A DNA stretch of 64,000 bases from Flavobacterium sp. N2038 (GCF_025947185.1 NZ_CP110001.1:4402001-4466000); one strand, 5' to 3'. Counted from the stretch's first letter, positions 8,663 through 18,831 are shown. Made by a program: numbers and translations. Notes: generated from the letters alone by a model not told the origin.

Positions 8663-9436
8663 GTGAAAAAACTTTTCAAATTAGTTCTTAATACAATCCC
8701 GCGTCCGTTATTAATTCGTTTGAGTTATGTGGCGCGTCCAATTTTAGCTTTCTCTTTAAGAGGAGATAAATTTACAGATCCTATTGACGGAAAAAGCTTT
8801 AAATCGTTTTTACCTTATGGATACGGAAAACAGCGTAACAATGTCCTTTCGCCTAGTACACTTTCATTAGAAAGACACCGTTTGCTTTGGTTGTATTTAA
8901 ACGATCAGACTGATTTTTTTACAGCTCCTAAAAAAGTATTGCATTTTGCTCCGGAACAAGCTTTTTACAAAAGATTCCGTAAGCAGAAAAATCTCGATTA
9001 TACAACAACCGATCTACTTTCGCCTTTGGCAGATGTAAAAGCAGATATCTGTAATTTACCTTTCAAGGACAACGAATATGATGTTATTTTATGTAATCAC
9101 GTTTTAGAACACATTCCAGACGACACAAAAGCAATGCAGGAATTATACCGTGTTTTAAAACCAGGCGGAATGGCAATTCTTCAAATTCCTCAGGATTTAT
9201 CCCGAGAAGTTACTTTTGCAGATGACTCGATTACAGATCAAAAAGAACGTGCTAAAATCTTCGGACAATACGATCACGTTCGTGTTTATGGTCGCGATTA
9301 TTTTAATAAATTAAGAAGTATTGGTTTTATTGTAATTGAAGAAGATTACACTAATAAAATTGCACCAGAATTGGTTGAGAAATATTGTTTAGCAAAAGGA
9401 GAAATTATCCCGCTTTGTTTTAAACAGGAAAACTAA
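8663..9436 (+). CDS. Class I SAM-dependent methyltransferase
   Basis: About 257 residues. A basic, hydrophobic N-terminus precedes a methyltransferase domain. KADICNLPFKDNEYDVILCN carries the acidic motif II and the DVI strand, followed by HVLEHIPDD and LKPGGMAILQIP, as in Methyltransf_11 proteins. The substrate is unknown. A longer reading from a GTG at 8624 would start inside the repeat arm, so I prefer the GTG at 8663 (MKKLFKLVLNTIPRP). The copy of ACCATATAAGTG and a strong terminator follow the stop. Confidence 0.8.
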   Translation: MKKLFKLVLNTIPRPLLIRLSYVARPILAFSLRGDKFTDPIDGKSFKSFLPYGYGKQRNNVLSPSTLSLERHRLLWLYLNDQTDFFTAPKKVLHFAPEQAFYKRFRKQKNLDYTTTDLLSPLADVKADICNLPFKDNEYDVILCNHVLEHIPDDTKAMQELYRVLKPGGMAILQIPQDLSREVTFADDSITDQKERAKIFGQYDHVRVYGRDYFNKLRSIGFIVIEEDYTNKIAPELVEKYCLAKGEIIPLCFKQEN

Positions 9437-9443
9437 ATTTTTC

Positions 9444-9472
9444 ACCATATAAGTGATATAAGTTCATTTAAA
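9444..9472 (+). repeat. 29-bp interspersed repeat, copy 2
   Basis: It matches 5512-5540 at 28 of 29 positions and lies 7 bases after the methyltransferase stop. Confidence 0.65.
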
Positions 9473-9474
9473 AA

Positions 9475-9518
9475 GAGTTTTCAAATTATTGATATTTTGA
9501 AAACTCTTTATTTTTTTG
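9475..9518 (+). terminator. Rho-independent terminator after the methyltransferase
   Basis: The arms GAGTTTTCAAA (9475-9485) and TTTGAAAACTC (ending 9506) pair perfectly and are followed by a T-rich tract to 9518. Confidence 0.8.
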
Positions 9519-9559
9519 CCCAAATCCCTAAATATAAGCCTAACCAAATCCCTTAAATC

Positions 9560-12466
9560 TTGGAACCTACAAAACCATTTCAGTTCTGTTTTGACATCAG
9601 TTTTGAAAAAAATCTGAATACTTATATCCCAACAGCATATATTGTTGAAAACACCAGCGAAATCAAATATCTGGACAAAAAAGCGACAAAAGGTGTACTT
9701 GAAAGCTTTGGAATTGATTTTGAAAATTTAGATCCTAATTCAAAAAAAATACTCACAATATGTGACTCTTTAAAACCTGAATTTATTTTCAAAAAATTTG
9801 GTGCAAAAATCAAATCAGCCAAAACAATTGCAGATTTACAGAAAGATTCCAAAATTGACTTTGCTATTCGTCAGCATCTAAAAATCAATTTAAGCCCTTT
9901 TTACAGTCTTATTGTACAAGAACAATTTCCCTTATCCCTCAATTTAGGAGCAGCAAAAGATTTTTATCATTCAAGAGTCAGTATTAATCCACTGGATTTT
10001 GAACCTCAGATTCAATTTGATAAACATTCTGAAGGAATCACTTATACTCTTTCATTAAAAGAAAACGAAACTACATTTCTTCCGATGGATAATCAGGTAG
10101 ATATCCTTTCGGATGAACCCGGCTGGCTAATTGTCAATAAAAAGTTAGGGCAATTAAAAGAGCTGAATGCTAAAAAACTAACCCCTTTCTTAAAAAAGAA
10201 ATCCATTGAAATTCCTTCAAAATTAGTCGACGATTATTTTAAAAATTTCATTCCGGAAATAGCCAAAAAGATTGACATTGAAGCCAATGGTTTTGAAATT
10301 GAACTTCGCAACCAAATTGTTTCCTGCACGATTCAGCCCGTTTTTGATTTCTTTAAAAACTGTTATTATCTCAATCTTTATTTTGACTATAACGGATATA
10401 TTTTTGATGCCAGTAAAACTAAAAAAACACATTCTTTTGTTGATTTCAGCGTTGCAAACGAACCAAGAATAATTCAGTTTAAACGAAATTCTGATGAAAA
10501 TTCATATACTGATAAATTACTGGAAATTGGTTTAGAAAAAATCAAAAATGAATTATTTGGATTGAACTCTGATACTGAAACTTCTGACTCTTATATCAAT
10601 ATCCAATTCATTATTGATAACAGAGAAAAACTGGAAAGTCTTGGTTTTACGATTCAAAATCTGAAACTAGAAAGCAAAGAAATCATTACAGAAAGTAATA
10701 CGATTTCAATTGCAAAAGAAACAAAAGCAGATTGGTTTGACATTAAAATAATCATTACGATTGGTAATTATAAAATCAATTTCAGCGATATTATCCCAAA
10801 TATAAAAAGCAAAGAAAGACTTTTCCAATTACCTGATGGAAATTACTTTTTAATTCCCCTGGAATGGTTCAGTAAATATGGCTCTTTGGCAAAATTGGCT
10901 AAAACAGAAAATGGGGCATTACTTTTACGCAAAAGCAATTTTACGGCATTGGACGGAATTTCAGAAATCGACAATGATTTAGACCAAATTCATAAAGCTG
11001 AATTTACTGATTCAGATTTACTAAAAGCAACCTTACGACCGTATCAGATTGATGGCGTAAAATGGCTTTTAGGTCATTTTAACTCAAATCTTGGTGCGTG
11101 TCTTGCTGATGACATGGGACTTGGAAAAACCTTGCAGACTTTGGCTGTTTTAGTTTCTGTTCAGGAACAATTAGGTTTTACCACCAAAACAACCAATTTT
11201 GATTTGTTTGCAAACGAAACTACTATCGAAAGAGAACCACTCAAAGCTTTAATTGTTTTACCATCTTCATTGGTTTTTAACTGGTTTAATGAAGCTGTAA
11301 AATTCACTCCCCACTTTTCAAAAATGCAGTATGTTGGTAATGACAGAAAATTATTAGCAAGCAGATTAGATTCAACTGATTTGATTTTTACAAGCTACAG
11401 TATTATTCATCGTGACATTTCCATTTTAGAAAAATACAATTTCCGTTATTTGATTTTAGACGAGAGCCAATACATTAAAAATAAAAATTCTAAGATTTTT
11501 AAAGCCATCAATAAAATTAGTACGGGTCATAAGATTGCCTTAAGTGGTACACCTATAGAAAATTCGCTAGACGATTTATGGTCTCAGATGCAGTTTATAA
11601 ATCCGGATATTTTGGGCAGTTATGCTTTTTTTATGGAGAATTTCAAAAATCCGATTGAGAAAAAGCAGAATGAAGAAGTTTTGTCCGAATTAAAAAACCT
11701 TATCCAGCCTTATATTTTGCGACGAACCAAAGAACAGGTTTTAAAAGATTTACCAGAATTGACAGAGCAGATTTATTATTGCGATATGGATCCTGAACAG
11801 GAAAAACTATATGAAAAGGAAAAATCCAAAGCGCGCAATTTCCTCCTTAAAACTGATGGCTCAAGTCCGGACAAAATCAGTATCATCAATACTTTGATGA
11901 AGTTACGACAACTGAGTAATCATCCAAAAATGGTCGATCAGGAATCAGAAATTGATTCTGGAAAATATATTGCAGTAACCAATTATCTGGAAAGTTTAGT
12001 AAAAGGAAAACAAAAAGCCATTATTTTCAGTTCGTTTGTTACGAATTTGAGTTTTTATACCGATTGGTGCAAAGAACATAAAATAGAATTCTGTGAAATT
12101 ACTGGAGAAACTCCAGCAAGCAAAAGAGAACAAGAAGTAAAACGTTTTCAGGAAAACGAAAATCCGTTGTTGTTTTTTATTTCCTTAAAAGCTGGTGGCG
12201 TTGGTTTAAATATTACCAAAGCTTCTTATGTTTTATTTTTAGATCCGTGGTGGAATCCTTTTGCAGAGAAACAAGGTGTTGGGCGAGCGCACAGAATTGG
12301 GCAATTAAATAAGGTAAATGTGATTCGCTTTATTTCAAAAAATACAGTTGAGGAAAAAATCATCAAATTACAGGAAAACAAAAAACTGTTGTCTGATTCG
12401 CTTTTAGAAGAAAGCTATATTAATGACGAAATTGAAGGCAATCTGGAATATATTTTAGGTTCATAA
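9560..12466 (+). CDS. SNF2-family DEAD/DEAH-box ATPase
   Basis: A 968-residue Swi2/Snf2-type ATPase that would translocate on duplex DNA and remodel protein-DNA complexes. The first 490 residues are unrecognised. The ATPase core begins at LRPYQIDGVKWLL, with Walker A DDMGLGKT at about 516-523, LDESQYIKN as motif II and ALSGTPIENS as motif III. The second RecA lobe has AIIFSSFVTN, SLKAGGVGLNITKA and GRAHRIGQ (motifs V and VI). An in-frame stop lies just before the TTG at 9560, and the next in-frame ATG is far inside, so a TTG start is likely. The domain order resembles HepA/RapA-like bacterial SNF2 proteins with a long N-terminus. The partner is unknown. Confidence 0.93.
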   Translation: MEPTKPFQFCFDISFEKNLNTYIPTAYIVENTSEIKYLDKKATKGVLESFGIDFENLDPNSKKILTICDSLKPEFIFKKFGAKIKSAKTIADLQKDSKIDFAIRQHLKINLSPFYSLIVQEQFPLSLNLGAAKDFYHSRVSINPLDFEPQIQFDKHSEGITYTLSLKENETTFLPMDNQVDILSDEPGWLIVNKKLGQLKELNAKKLTPFLKKKSIEIPSKLVDDYFKNFIPEIAKKIDIEANGFEIELRNQIVSCTIQPVFDFFKNCYYLNLYFDYNGYIFDASKTKKTHSFVDFSVANEPRIIQFKRNSDENSYTDKLLEIGLEKIKNELFGLNSDTETSDSYINIQFIIDNREKLESLGFTIQNLKLESKEIITESNTISIAKETKADWFDIKIIITIGNYKINFSDIIPNIKSKERLFQLPDGNYFLIPLEWFSKYGSLAKLAKTENGALLLRKSNFTALDGISEIDNDLDQIHKAEFTDSDLLKATLRPYQIDGVKWLLGHFNSNLGACLADDMGLGKTLQTLAVLVSVQEQLGFTTKTTNFDLFANETTIEREPLKALIVLPSSLVFNWFNEAVKFTPHFSKMQYVGNDRKLLASRLDSTDLIFTSYSIIHRDISILEKYNFRYLILDESQYIKNKNSKIFKAINKISTGHKIALSGTPIENSLDDLWSQMQFINPDILGSYAFFMENFKNPIEKKQNEEVLSELKNLIQPYILRRTKEQVLKDLPELTEQIYYCDMDPEQEKLYEKEKSKARNFLLKTDGSSPDKISIINTLMKLRQLSNHPKMVDQESEIDSGKYIAVTNYLESLVKGKQKAIIFSSFVTNLSFYTDWCKEHKIEFCEITGETPASKREQEVKRFQENENPLLFFISLKAGGVGLNITKASYVLFLDPWWNPFAEKQGVGRAHRIGQLNKVNVIRFISKNTVEEKIIKLQENKKLLSDSLLEESYINDEIEGNLEYILGS

Positions 12467-12540
12467 AATTTAAATCCAATAGATTGGCATATTTTTCGTT
12501 GCATAAAATTGTTATATTTACAACCTTTCAATGTAATAAG

Positions 12541-13803
12541 ATGCCAAAATTTTTATCTCTAAGCTTACTTCTGATTTTTATTTTTACTTCGGCAAAAGCC
12601 CAGGAAGTACAAAACGAAATAGATCCGCCTTATAATATCAAAACCATTTCTTTTGTTCAAAATGGCAGTAATGTTGTTCCTATATTTGAAATGAATTCTG
12701 CTTTTCAGCTTCAATTTGATGACTTATTTGGCAATGAAGCCAATTATTATTTTGAAGTTGTACATTGTGACTATAACTGGATTCCAAGTGATATTCCAAA
12801 AACAGATTATCTTCGAGGCTTTGATGGTCAAAGAATTATGGATTATTCTAATTCATTTAATACCCTTCAGGTTTATTCACATTACCGTCTTTCGTTTCCA
12901 AATCAATTTGCAACACAATTGAGATTATCCGGAAATTATATGCTTAAAATTCTAAATGAAGATAAAGAAGTGGTTTTTTCCCGAAAATTCATTTTATACG
13001 AAGACCATTGCACTGTTGCAGCACAAGTTAAACGAACAAGAAACCTTAGTAACATTGATTATAAACAAAATCTGGATTTCGCGATATTATCAAATGACAT
13101 TGTTTTCCAGACTCCGTTACAAAATGTAAAAGTACTTTTGCTGCAAAACGGCAATTTTAAAACCGGCATAAAAAATGTCGTACCACAATATACGATAGGC
13201 AATCAATTGGTTTATAAATATGATAAGGAAACACAGTTTTGGGCCGGAAATGAATTTCTTTATTTTGAAAATAAAGATATCCGTGCTGCAAATAACAATG
13301 TAGGAAGAGTGGGTTCTAACAATGATATTTACAATGCTTACCTCTATACAAACCAGGCAAGGGGAAATCAGATTTATACTAATTATGAAGATGTAAACGG
13401 AAATTTTGTTGTAAAAAACATAAATGGATCTGACAACCAAATCGAGGCAGATTATGCCTGGGTTTATTTTACACTCTCTGCTCCTGCTTTTAGATCTTCA
13501 AGCAAAGACATTTACATTACCGGAATGTTTAACAATTACAGTCTTTCACCAGAATATAAAATGGATTATAATCAGGACAAGGGTGTTTACGAAAAAGCTA
13601 TTGTAATCAAACAGGGTTTTACCAATTTTCAATATACAATTGCTGATAAAAAGGGAAATATTGACAATGAAAATGCTGTTGACGGAAACTTTTATCAGAC
13701 AGAAAATGAGTATACTATCTTAGTTTATTACAAAGAAAGTACTGATCGTTATCAGAGAGTTATAGGAAAAGGAAATGCAAACTCAATAAATATCGTCAAT
13801 TAA
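12541..13803 (+). CDS. DUF5103 family secreted protein
   Basis: A 420-residue exported protein of the Bacteroidota DUF5103 family, whose function is not known to me. The signal peptide MPKFLSLSLLLIFIFTSAKA is followed by QEVQNEID. The family N-terminus IKTISFVQNGSNVVPIFEM is visible, then beta-rich sequence typical of surface or periplasmic proteins (YYFEVVHCDYNW; YITGMFNNYSLSPEYKM). I chose the ATG at 12541 because it opens the signal peptide. A longer TTG reading from 12484 would place about 19 non-signal residues in front and would cross a near-consensus -7 box (TATATTTA, 12513-12520). Confidence 0.85.
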   Translation: MPKFLSLSLLLIFIFTSAKAQEVQNEIDPPYNIKTISFVQNGSNVVPIFEMNSAFQLQFDDLFGNEANYYFEVVHCDYNWIPSDIPKTDYLRGFDGQRIMDYSNSFNTLQVYSHYRLSFPNQFATQLRLSGNYMLKILNEDKEVVFSRKFILYEDHCTVAAQVKRTRNLSNIDYKQNLDFAILSNDIVFQTPLQNVKVLLLQNGNFKTGIKNVVPQYTIGNQLVYKYDKETQFWAGNEFLYFENKDIRAANNNVGRVGSNNDIYNAYLYTNQARGNQIYTNYEDVNGNFVVKNINGSDNQIEADYAWVYFTLSAPAFRSSSKDIYITGMFNNYSLSPEYKMDYNQDKGVYEKAIVIKQGFTNFQYTIADKKGNIDNENAVDGNFYQTENEYTILVYYKESTDRYQRVIGKGNANSINIVN

Positions 13804-13841
13804 AACATTGTTAACGTTTTAGGAATCCTAGTTTTTTTTTG

Positions 13842-13849
13842 TAGCTTTG
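13842..13849 (+). promoter_or_regulatory. apaG -7 promoter box
   Basis: TAGCTTTG matches TAnnTTTG 33 nt upstream of the apaG start. No -33 TTG at standard spacing is evident. Confidence 0.5.
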
Positions 13850-13882
13850 CAAGTATAACACACACATATATACTACGTTAGT

Positions 13883-14269
13883 ATGGTTTCTCAAATTACA
13901 AGAGGCATAAAAATATCGGTTTTGACTAGTTTTGAGGGGACTTACTTCAAAAACTACAAGATTCATTTTGCTTTTAGTTATGTAGTAACAATTGAAAATC
14001 ACAGTAAAGATTCTGTTCAGTTAACTTCACGTCACTGGGAAATTTTTGACTCCCTAAATGACCTGGACATTGTTGATGGTGAAGGTGTTATTGGTAAAAA
14101 ACCAGTTTTAAAACCTGGTGAAAATCATACTTATAGCTCAGGCTGTTTATTGTCATCTCCTTACGGTGCAATGAAAGGTCATTTTAATATGATCAATTTT
14201 ACTACCACAAAAACATTCAAAGTAATTGTTCCTACTTTTAGAATGTGTGCTCCTTTTGCCTTAAACTAA
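13883..14269 (+). CDS. apaG: ApaG family protein
   Basis: A 128-residue single-domain protein of the ApaG/DUF525 fold, an immunoglobulin-like beta sandwich. The family signature is plain: VTIENHSKDSVQLTSRHW, then GEGVIGKKPVLKPGE and YSSGCLLSSPYGAMKGHF. Enterobacterial ApaG has been linked to Co2+/Mg2+ sensitivity and Ap4A levels, but the biochemical role is unsettled. It is preceded by a TAGCTTTG -7 box. Confidence 0.93.
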   Translation: MVSQITRGIKISVLTSFEGTYFKNYKIHFAFSYVVTIENHSKDSVQLTSRHWEIFDSLNDLDIVDGEGVIGKKPVLKPGENHTYSSGCLLSSPYGAMKGHFNMINFTTTKTFKVIVPTFRMCAPFALN

Positions 14270-14341
14270 GATATAGTTTACAACTGTCATTTTTATCGTT
14301 ATCTTAATCACAAAATTATCAATTTATTAATTTATCCTTTG

Positions 14342-14349
14342 TACTTTTG
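14342..14349 (+). promoter_or_regulatory. pruA -7 promoter box
   Basis: TACTTTTG matches TAnnTTTG. It lies 75 nt before the pruA ATG, leaving a long AT-rich leader. Confidence 0.5.
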
Positions 14350-14423
14350 TGCAACGTTAGATTATTCGTAACAAATCAAATTGTCTAACTGATAAATTGT
14401 CTAATTATCTAATTTTAAGTAAC

Positions 14424-16049
14424 ATGCTAAAAGGATTCTTTCATGTACCAAAAGCGGTAAACGAGCCAGTAAAAAGCTACGCACCAAATTCACCAGAAAA
14501 AGCAGCAGTTCAGGCAGCTTACACTACAATGTGGAACTCTCAAGTTGATGTTCCTTTACATATTGGAAGTGAAGAAATCAGAACTGGAAACACAAGAAAC
14601 ATTACAGCTCCTCATGATCACAAACATGTTGTTGGTAAATACCATTTAGCTGAAAAACAACATATCGAAAAAGCAATTGCTAATGCACTTGAATCAAGAA
14701 AAGCATGGGCAAATATGGCATGGGAACAACGTGCAGCAATTTTCTTAAAAGCAGCAGAACTTATCGCCGGACCATACAGAGCACGCATTAACGCTGCAAC
14801 TATGATTGGTCAGTCTAAAAATATTCATCAGGCAGAAATCGATGCTTCTTGCGAATTAATCGACTTTTTACGTTACAATGTTGAGTTTATGACTCAAATT
14901 TATAACGATCAGCCAAAATCTGATTCTACTGTCTGGAATCGTCTTGAATACAGACCTCTTGAAGGTTTTGTATATGCAATTACACCATTTAACTTTACCG
15001 CTATCGCTGCAAACCTTCCTGCAAGTGCTGCTATGATGGGTAACGTTGTAGTTTGGAAACCAAGTGACAGCCAGGTATTCTCTACTAAAATTATTTTGGA
15101 CGTTTTCAAAGAAGCGGGAGTTCCTGACGGAGTTATCAACGTAGTTTTTGGTGACGCCTTAATGATTACAGATACAGTTTTAGCAAGCCGTGATTTTGCC
15201 GGAGTTCACTTTACAGGATCAACTCATGTATTTAAAGATATCTGGGCTAAAATTGGAGCAAATATTCACCATTATAAAACTTACCCAAGAATCGTTGGTG
15301 AAACCGGAGGTAAAGATTTTATCATTGCTCACCCAAGCGCAAACGTAAAACAAGTTGTAACAGGAATTACTCGTGGTGCTTTTGAATTCCAGGGGCAAAA
15401 ATGTTCTGCAGCTTCAAGAGCTTATATTCCTCAAAGTTTATGGCCAGCTGTAAAAGAACAATTAATTGCTGATGTAAAATCTATGAAAATGGGTTCTCCG
15501 GAAGATTTCGGAAACTTTATTACAGCAGTTATTCATGAAGGTTCTTTTGATAAATTAGCAAGTTATATCGACCAGGCTAAAAAAGATGCTGATGCAGAAA
15601 TTATTGTTGGTGGTAATTACGATAAATCAGTTGGATACTTTATTGAGCCAACAGTTATTGTAACTACAAACCCTAAATATACTACAATGGAAACCGAATT
15701 ATTCGGACCAGTAATTACTATTTACGTTTATGAAGATGCTAAATGGGAAGAAACTTTAGAATTAGTTGATACTACTTCTGAGTATGCTTTGACAGGAGCT
15801 GTATTTAGCCAGGATCGTTATGCTATTGAAGTAGCAACTACGAAATTGCAAAATGCTGCTGGTAACTTCTACATTAACGACAAACCAACTGGTGCTGTTG
15901 TAGGAATGCAGCCTTTTGGCGGAGCAAGAGCTTCAGGAACTAACGATAAAGCAGGTTCTGCATTAAACTTATTACGTTGGGCTTCTCCTAGAACTATTAA
16001 AGAAACTTTTGTAACTCCGGAAGATTACAGATACCCGTTCTTAGGTTAA
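14424..16049 (+). CDS. pruA: 1-pyrroline-5-carboxylate dehydrogenase
   Basis: A 541-residue NAD(P)-dependent aldehyde dehydrogenase that oxidises pyrroline-5-carboxylate/glutamate semialdehyde to glutamate in proline catabolism. The active-site pair is visible as VGETGGKDFIIAHP (catalytic Glu) and EFQGQKCSAASRAY (catalytic Cys). NFTAIAANLPASAAMMGNVVVWKPS is the cofactor-binding region, and PFGGARASGTNDKAG is diagnostic of PruA-type enzymes. No proline dehydrogenase domain is fused. A TTG reading from 14397 is unlikely; the ATG at 14424 gives the usual MLKGFFHVP start. Confidence 0.97.
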   Translation: MLKGFFHVPKAVNEPVKSYAPNSPEKAAVQAAYTTMWNSQVDVPLHIGSEEIRTGNTRNITAPHDHKHVVGKYHLAEKQHIEKAIANALESRKAWANMAWEQRAAIFLKAAELIAGPYRARINAATMIGQSKNIHQAEIDASCELIDFLRYNVEFMTQIYNDQPKSDSTVWNRLEYRPLEGFVYAITPFNFTAIAANLPASAAMMGNVVVWKPSDSQVFSTKIILDVFKEAGVPDGVINVVFGDALMITDTVLASRDFAGVHFTGSTHVFKDIWAKIGANIHHYKTYPRIVGETGGKDFIIAHPSANVKQVVTGITRGAFEFQGQKCSAASRAYIPQSLWPAVKEQLIADVKSMKMGSPEDFGNFITAVIHEGSFDKLASYIDQAKKDADAEIIVGGNYDKSVGYFIEPTVIVTTNPKYTTMETELFGPVITIYVYEDAKWEETLELVDTTSEYALTGAVFSQDRYAIEVATTKLQNAAGNFYINDKPTGAVVGMQPFGGARASGTNDKAGSALNLLRWASPRTIKETFVTPEDYRYPFLG

Positions 16050-16096
16050 TTTTTGTTTCAAGTTTCAGGTTTCAAGTTTTGAGACCTGTCCATATA

Positions 16097-16135
16097 AAAA
16101 GCCGAATCTTTTAATTAAGATTCGGCTTTTGCTTT
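16097..16135. terminator. Bidirectional terminator between pruA and the SMP-30-like gene
   Basis: A perfect 14-bp stem (AAAAGCCGAATCTT with its complement, 16097-16130) is flanked by A- and T-runs. It can end both convergent genes. Confidence 0.85.
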
Positions 16136-16189
16136 TATAATGTAATCATTAGAGACCAAAATGTCTTGAGAATCTTTTCTTCTTACAAT

Positions 16190-17332
16190 CTATAATTCAA
16201 AACTTGAAATTGTATGAAAACTATCTGCTTCTTTATTTTTTTCGCCTTCAAAAGTATCATAGTTCACAACCAACAATTTTCCTTTATAGATAATAGTCTC
16301 GCAAGGATTATCTAATTGTCCGTCTGAACCGTTTGCGTCTTCATTTTCCCAAATTAAAGAAATCGTATTGGTATCTAAATTCAACTGATGCACACTATTA
16401 TTTTCATAATTGGCTATAAAAATGGAATTTCTTTTTTCGTCATAAAAAAAACCATCGCAGCATTTTAGCTGATCCGAATCAAAAACAACTTTATTTGATT
16501 TTACTTTTCCATCTTTCTCAAATTCTATTTTATTGATAACACCATCACCAAAATTTCCAGCATAAAGATTCCCTTTTTTATCAAAAGCAATTCCATCAAT
16601 TCCGATTGTTCTCTTAGTAACTTCAGGTTTTAAGGTAAAAGTTGCAATTAAGTAATCTTTCTTATTTGATGAATTCAGAACAATGTTTTTCTTATTTAAT
16701 TCTTCTAACGAAAAACTATAAATTCCGCTTTCTCTTCTGTTTTCAAACAAAGCATCTGTTATGTAAACCCGATTTTGGGACCATCTTACTGCTTCTCCAA
16801 AATTAAATCCTTCGGCTAAAACCTCAGCATTTATTGGTTTCCCATCTTTTACAATAACTCTGATTAATCTGGAGAAATTCTCATTTCTGGTAAAAAACTG
16901 ATTGTCCATTAGATATAAATTACCATCAGGCCCAAACTCCATTCCCATCGGATGCACTTTTTTTGTAACAGGATGCAACGGCAATTTATCAAACCAGGTT
17001 ATGGGTTTATTATTCTCATCGAAAGTCAGAATTTTGCTGCCATATTTTTCAAATGAAATTGCATTTGTAATAGCCAGAAACAAATTTCCTTTTTTATCTA
17101 TCGCCATTCCATCTGGTGTCTGGCAGGTTTCTCCCAGATCAGCAAATAAAGTTGGTTTGATTACTTTTGATTTTTCTGCATAAATTATTTCCTGTTTCGG
17201 CTTTTTCAGAGTTATAGTATTTTGCGCAGAATCTTCACGATAAATAATATCTTGTTTTCGTTTCTGTGAAAATAAGCTCAAAGAATTAATTAAAATCAGA
17301 GTACCGATCAGGGCTTTAATTGTTGGTTTCAT
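16190..17332 (-). CDS. Secreted SMP-30/gluconolactonase-like beta-propeller protein
   Basis: A 380-residue exported protein with a signal peptide ending near SLFSQ. Repeated blade motifs of the form PDGMAIDKKGNLFLA, GMEFGPDGNLYLMDN and IDGIAFDKKGNLYAGNFGDG indicate a six-bladed propeller as in SMP-30/gluconolactonase or NHL-like proteins. A lactonase or sugar-acid role is only inferred; scaffold functions are equally possible. CQTPDG and CCDGF carry cysteines that could form a disulfide in the periplasm. It is transcribed alone. Confidence 0.75.
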   Translation of the reverse strand: MKPTIKALIGTLILINSLSLFSQKRKQDIIYREDSAQNTITLKKPKQEIIYAEKSKVIKPTLFADLGETCQTPDGMAIDKKGNLFLAITNAISFEKYGSKILTFDENNKPITWFDKLPLHPVTKKVHPMGMEFGPDGNLYLMDNQFFTRNENFSRLIRVIVKDGKPINAEVLAEGFNFGEAVRWSQNRVYITDALFENRRESGIYSFSLEELNKKNIVLNSSNKKDYLIATFTLKPEVTKRTIGIDGIAFDKKGNLYAGNFGDGVINKIEFEKDGKVKSNKVVFDSDQLKCCDGFFYDEKRNSIFIANYENNSVHQLNLDTNTISLIWENEDANGSDGQLDNPCETIIYKGKLLVVNYDTFEGEKNKEADSFHTISSFEL

Positions 17333-17629
17333 TTTTTGTTGGTTTTATGTTTTTACTTGAATTTTATTTTAGCTTATTCCCAAGAAATAAAACTAAAAGC
17401 AGAATAAATTTGATCATATTTAACTGTTTTTAGCGAATGTAAATTCAAATTTCTTCCACTGTTTGAGACGCACATGAAAACAGTATTTATGCCTTCGAAT
17501 AATAATTTTTAAAGCCTAAATACATTCGTGTGCTTAAACGGGTTTTTTAAAAGCAAAAACATATTATTCATACCTTTTCTAAAAGCTTAATTCTATATTT
17601 TGTTACCTTGCCCTTAATTAAAATACCTT

Positions 17630-18682
17630 ATGAATTTTATCAAACAAATTGACTTAAAGAGAGCTGCACTTCACTGTTTTTATTGGGTTTTCTTTTTATT
17701 CTTTTATTATTCAAATAAATCAGACAATGAAGATTCTTATACTTTTATTTTCATCTATTGCTTTAAAATTTTAGCACAGGCTACATTTGGTTATGGCTTA
17801 ATATATTGGATCATTCCAAAAACATTAAACAAGAAACTATACCTTCTTTTTATTGTGTCTGCACTTGGCTGGCTTTACTTCATTTTTGCCCTTTTAATGA
17901 TGCTTAAGTTTTATTATCTGGAACCTAAATTCCCCGAGTTCTTTGCAGATTGGCTTGGACATAAAATGACTGTTGCGGAACGGCTTACTTCATTTAAATT
18001 GATTTTAAGAGAATTCTCCTTTCTAACCTATCCAGTTATTATCTTAGGTTTTATCAGCTTTAACAGAAAACAACAACGTCTTTTAAAACTGGAAGAAGAA
18101 AAAAAATCAATGGAATTAAAAATTCTAAAAAATCAATTGAACCCGCATTTTCTGTTTAATACGCTAAATAATTTATACACTTTAACTATAAAAAAAGATA
18201 GCAAAGCACCTGAAGTAATTGCTAAATTATCTGAAATTCTTGATTTTGTACTTTATCGTTGTAACGAAGATTATGTTTCTATCGAAAAAGAAATCACTTT
18301 GATAGATAATTATATTGCATTAGAAAAACTGCGCTATAGCGAAAACAGATTAGATATTTTGTTTACCAAAGATATTCAGGAAAGTAATAAAATCTCTCCC
18401 TTAATTGTATTGACTTTTATAGAAAATGCTTTTAAACATGGGGTGATTAATGAAACCGAAAAAGCAAAAATCAGATTGCATTTAGAGAGTAAAAAAGGGC
18501 AAATCATTTTTAGTATTGAAAACACAAAACCTCAAAATGACCATAAACCTCTTTCTGATAAATCTAAAATTGGATTAGAGAATGTCAGGAAACAACTGGA
18601 TTTATTGTATCCTAAAAAACATCGCTTAGAAATTGAAGAAACCGAAAACAATTATACCGTTAAACTTTACCTTACTCTTTAA
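17630..18682 (+). CDS. LytS/YehU-type sensor histidine kinase
   Basis: A 350-residue membrane sensor kinase. About four transmembrane segments occupy residues 10-145 (FYWVFFLFFYYS; FGYGLIYWII; LLFIVSALGWLYFIFALLMM; FLTYPVIILGFISF). A short coiled linker leads to the HisKA_7TM/His_kinase domain LKNQLNPHFLFNTLNNLYTL, whose His is the phosphorylation site. The ATPase part has TFIENAFKHGV (N box) and KIGLENVRKQLDLLYP (G box). It precedes a LytTR regulator by 149 bp, so the pair forms one system. The signal is unknown. Confidence 0.92.
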   Translation: MNFIKQIDLKRAALHCFYWVFFLFFYYSNKSDNEDSYTFIFIYCFKILAQATFGYGLIYWIIPKTLNKKLYLLFIVSALGWLYFIFALLMMLKFYYLEPKFPEFFADWLGHKMTVAERLTSFKLILREFSFLTYPVIILGFISFNRKQQRLLKLEEEKKSMELKILKNQLNPHFLFNTLNNLYTLTIKKDSKAPEVIAKLSEILDFVLYRCNEDYVSIEKEITLIDNYIALEKLRYSENRLDILFTKDIQESNKISPLIVLTFIENAFKHGVINETEKAKIRLHLESKKGQIIFSIENTKPQNDHKPLSDKSKIGLENVRKQLDLLYPKKHRLEIEETENNYTVKLYLTL

Positions 18683-18831
18683 TTTATTGCGCAAAACTCT
18701 AATGAAGACGTTATAAAAATGTGATTGAACTAAGTCCAAAAAATAAAAGCAAAAGAGAGTTTCTCAAAAGAAGGCAAAAAACAGTTTAAAATTTTAAATT
18801 AGACCTAAAAATAAAAACCTCCAATTTCTAA

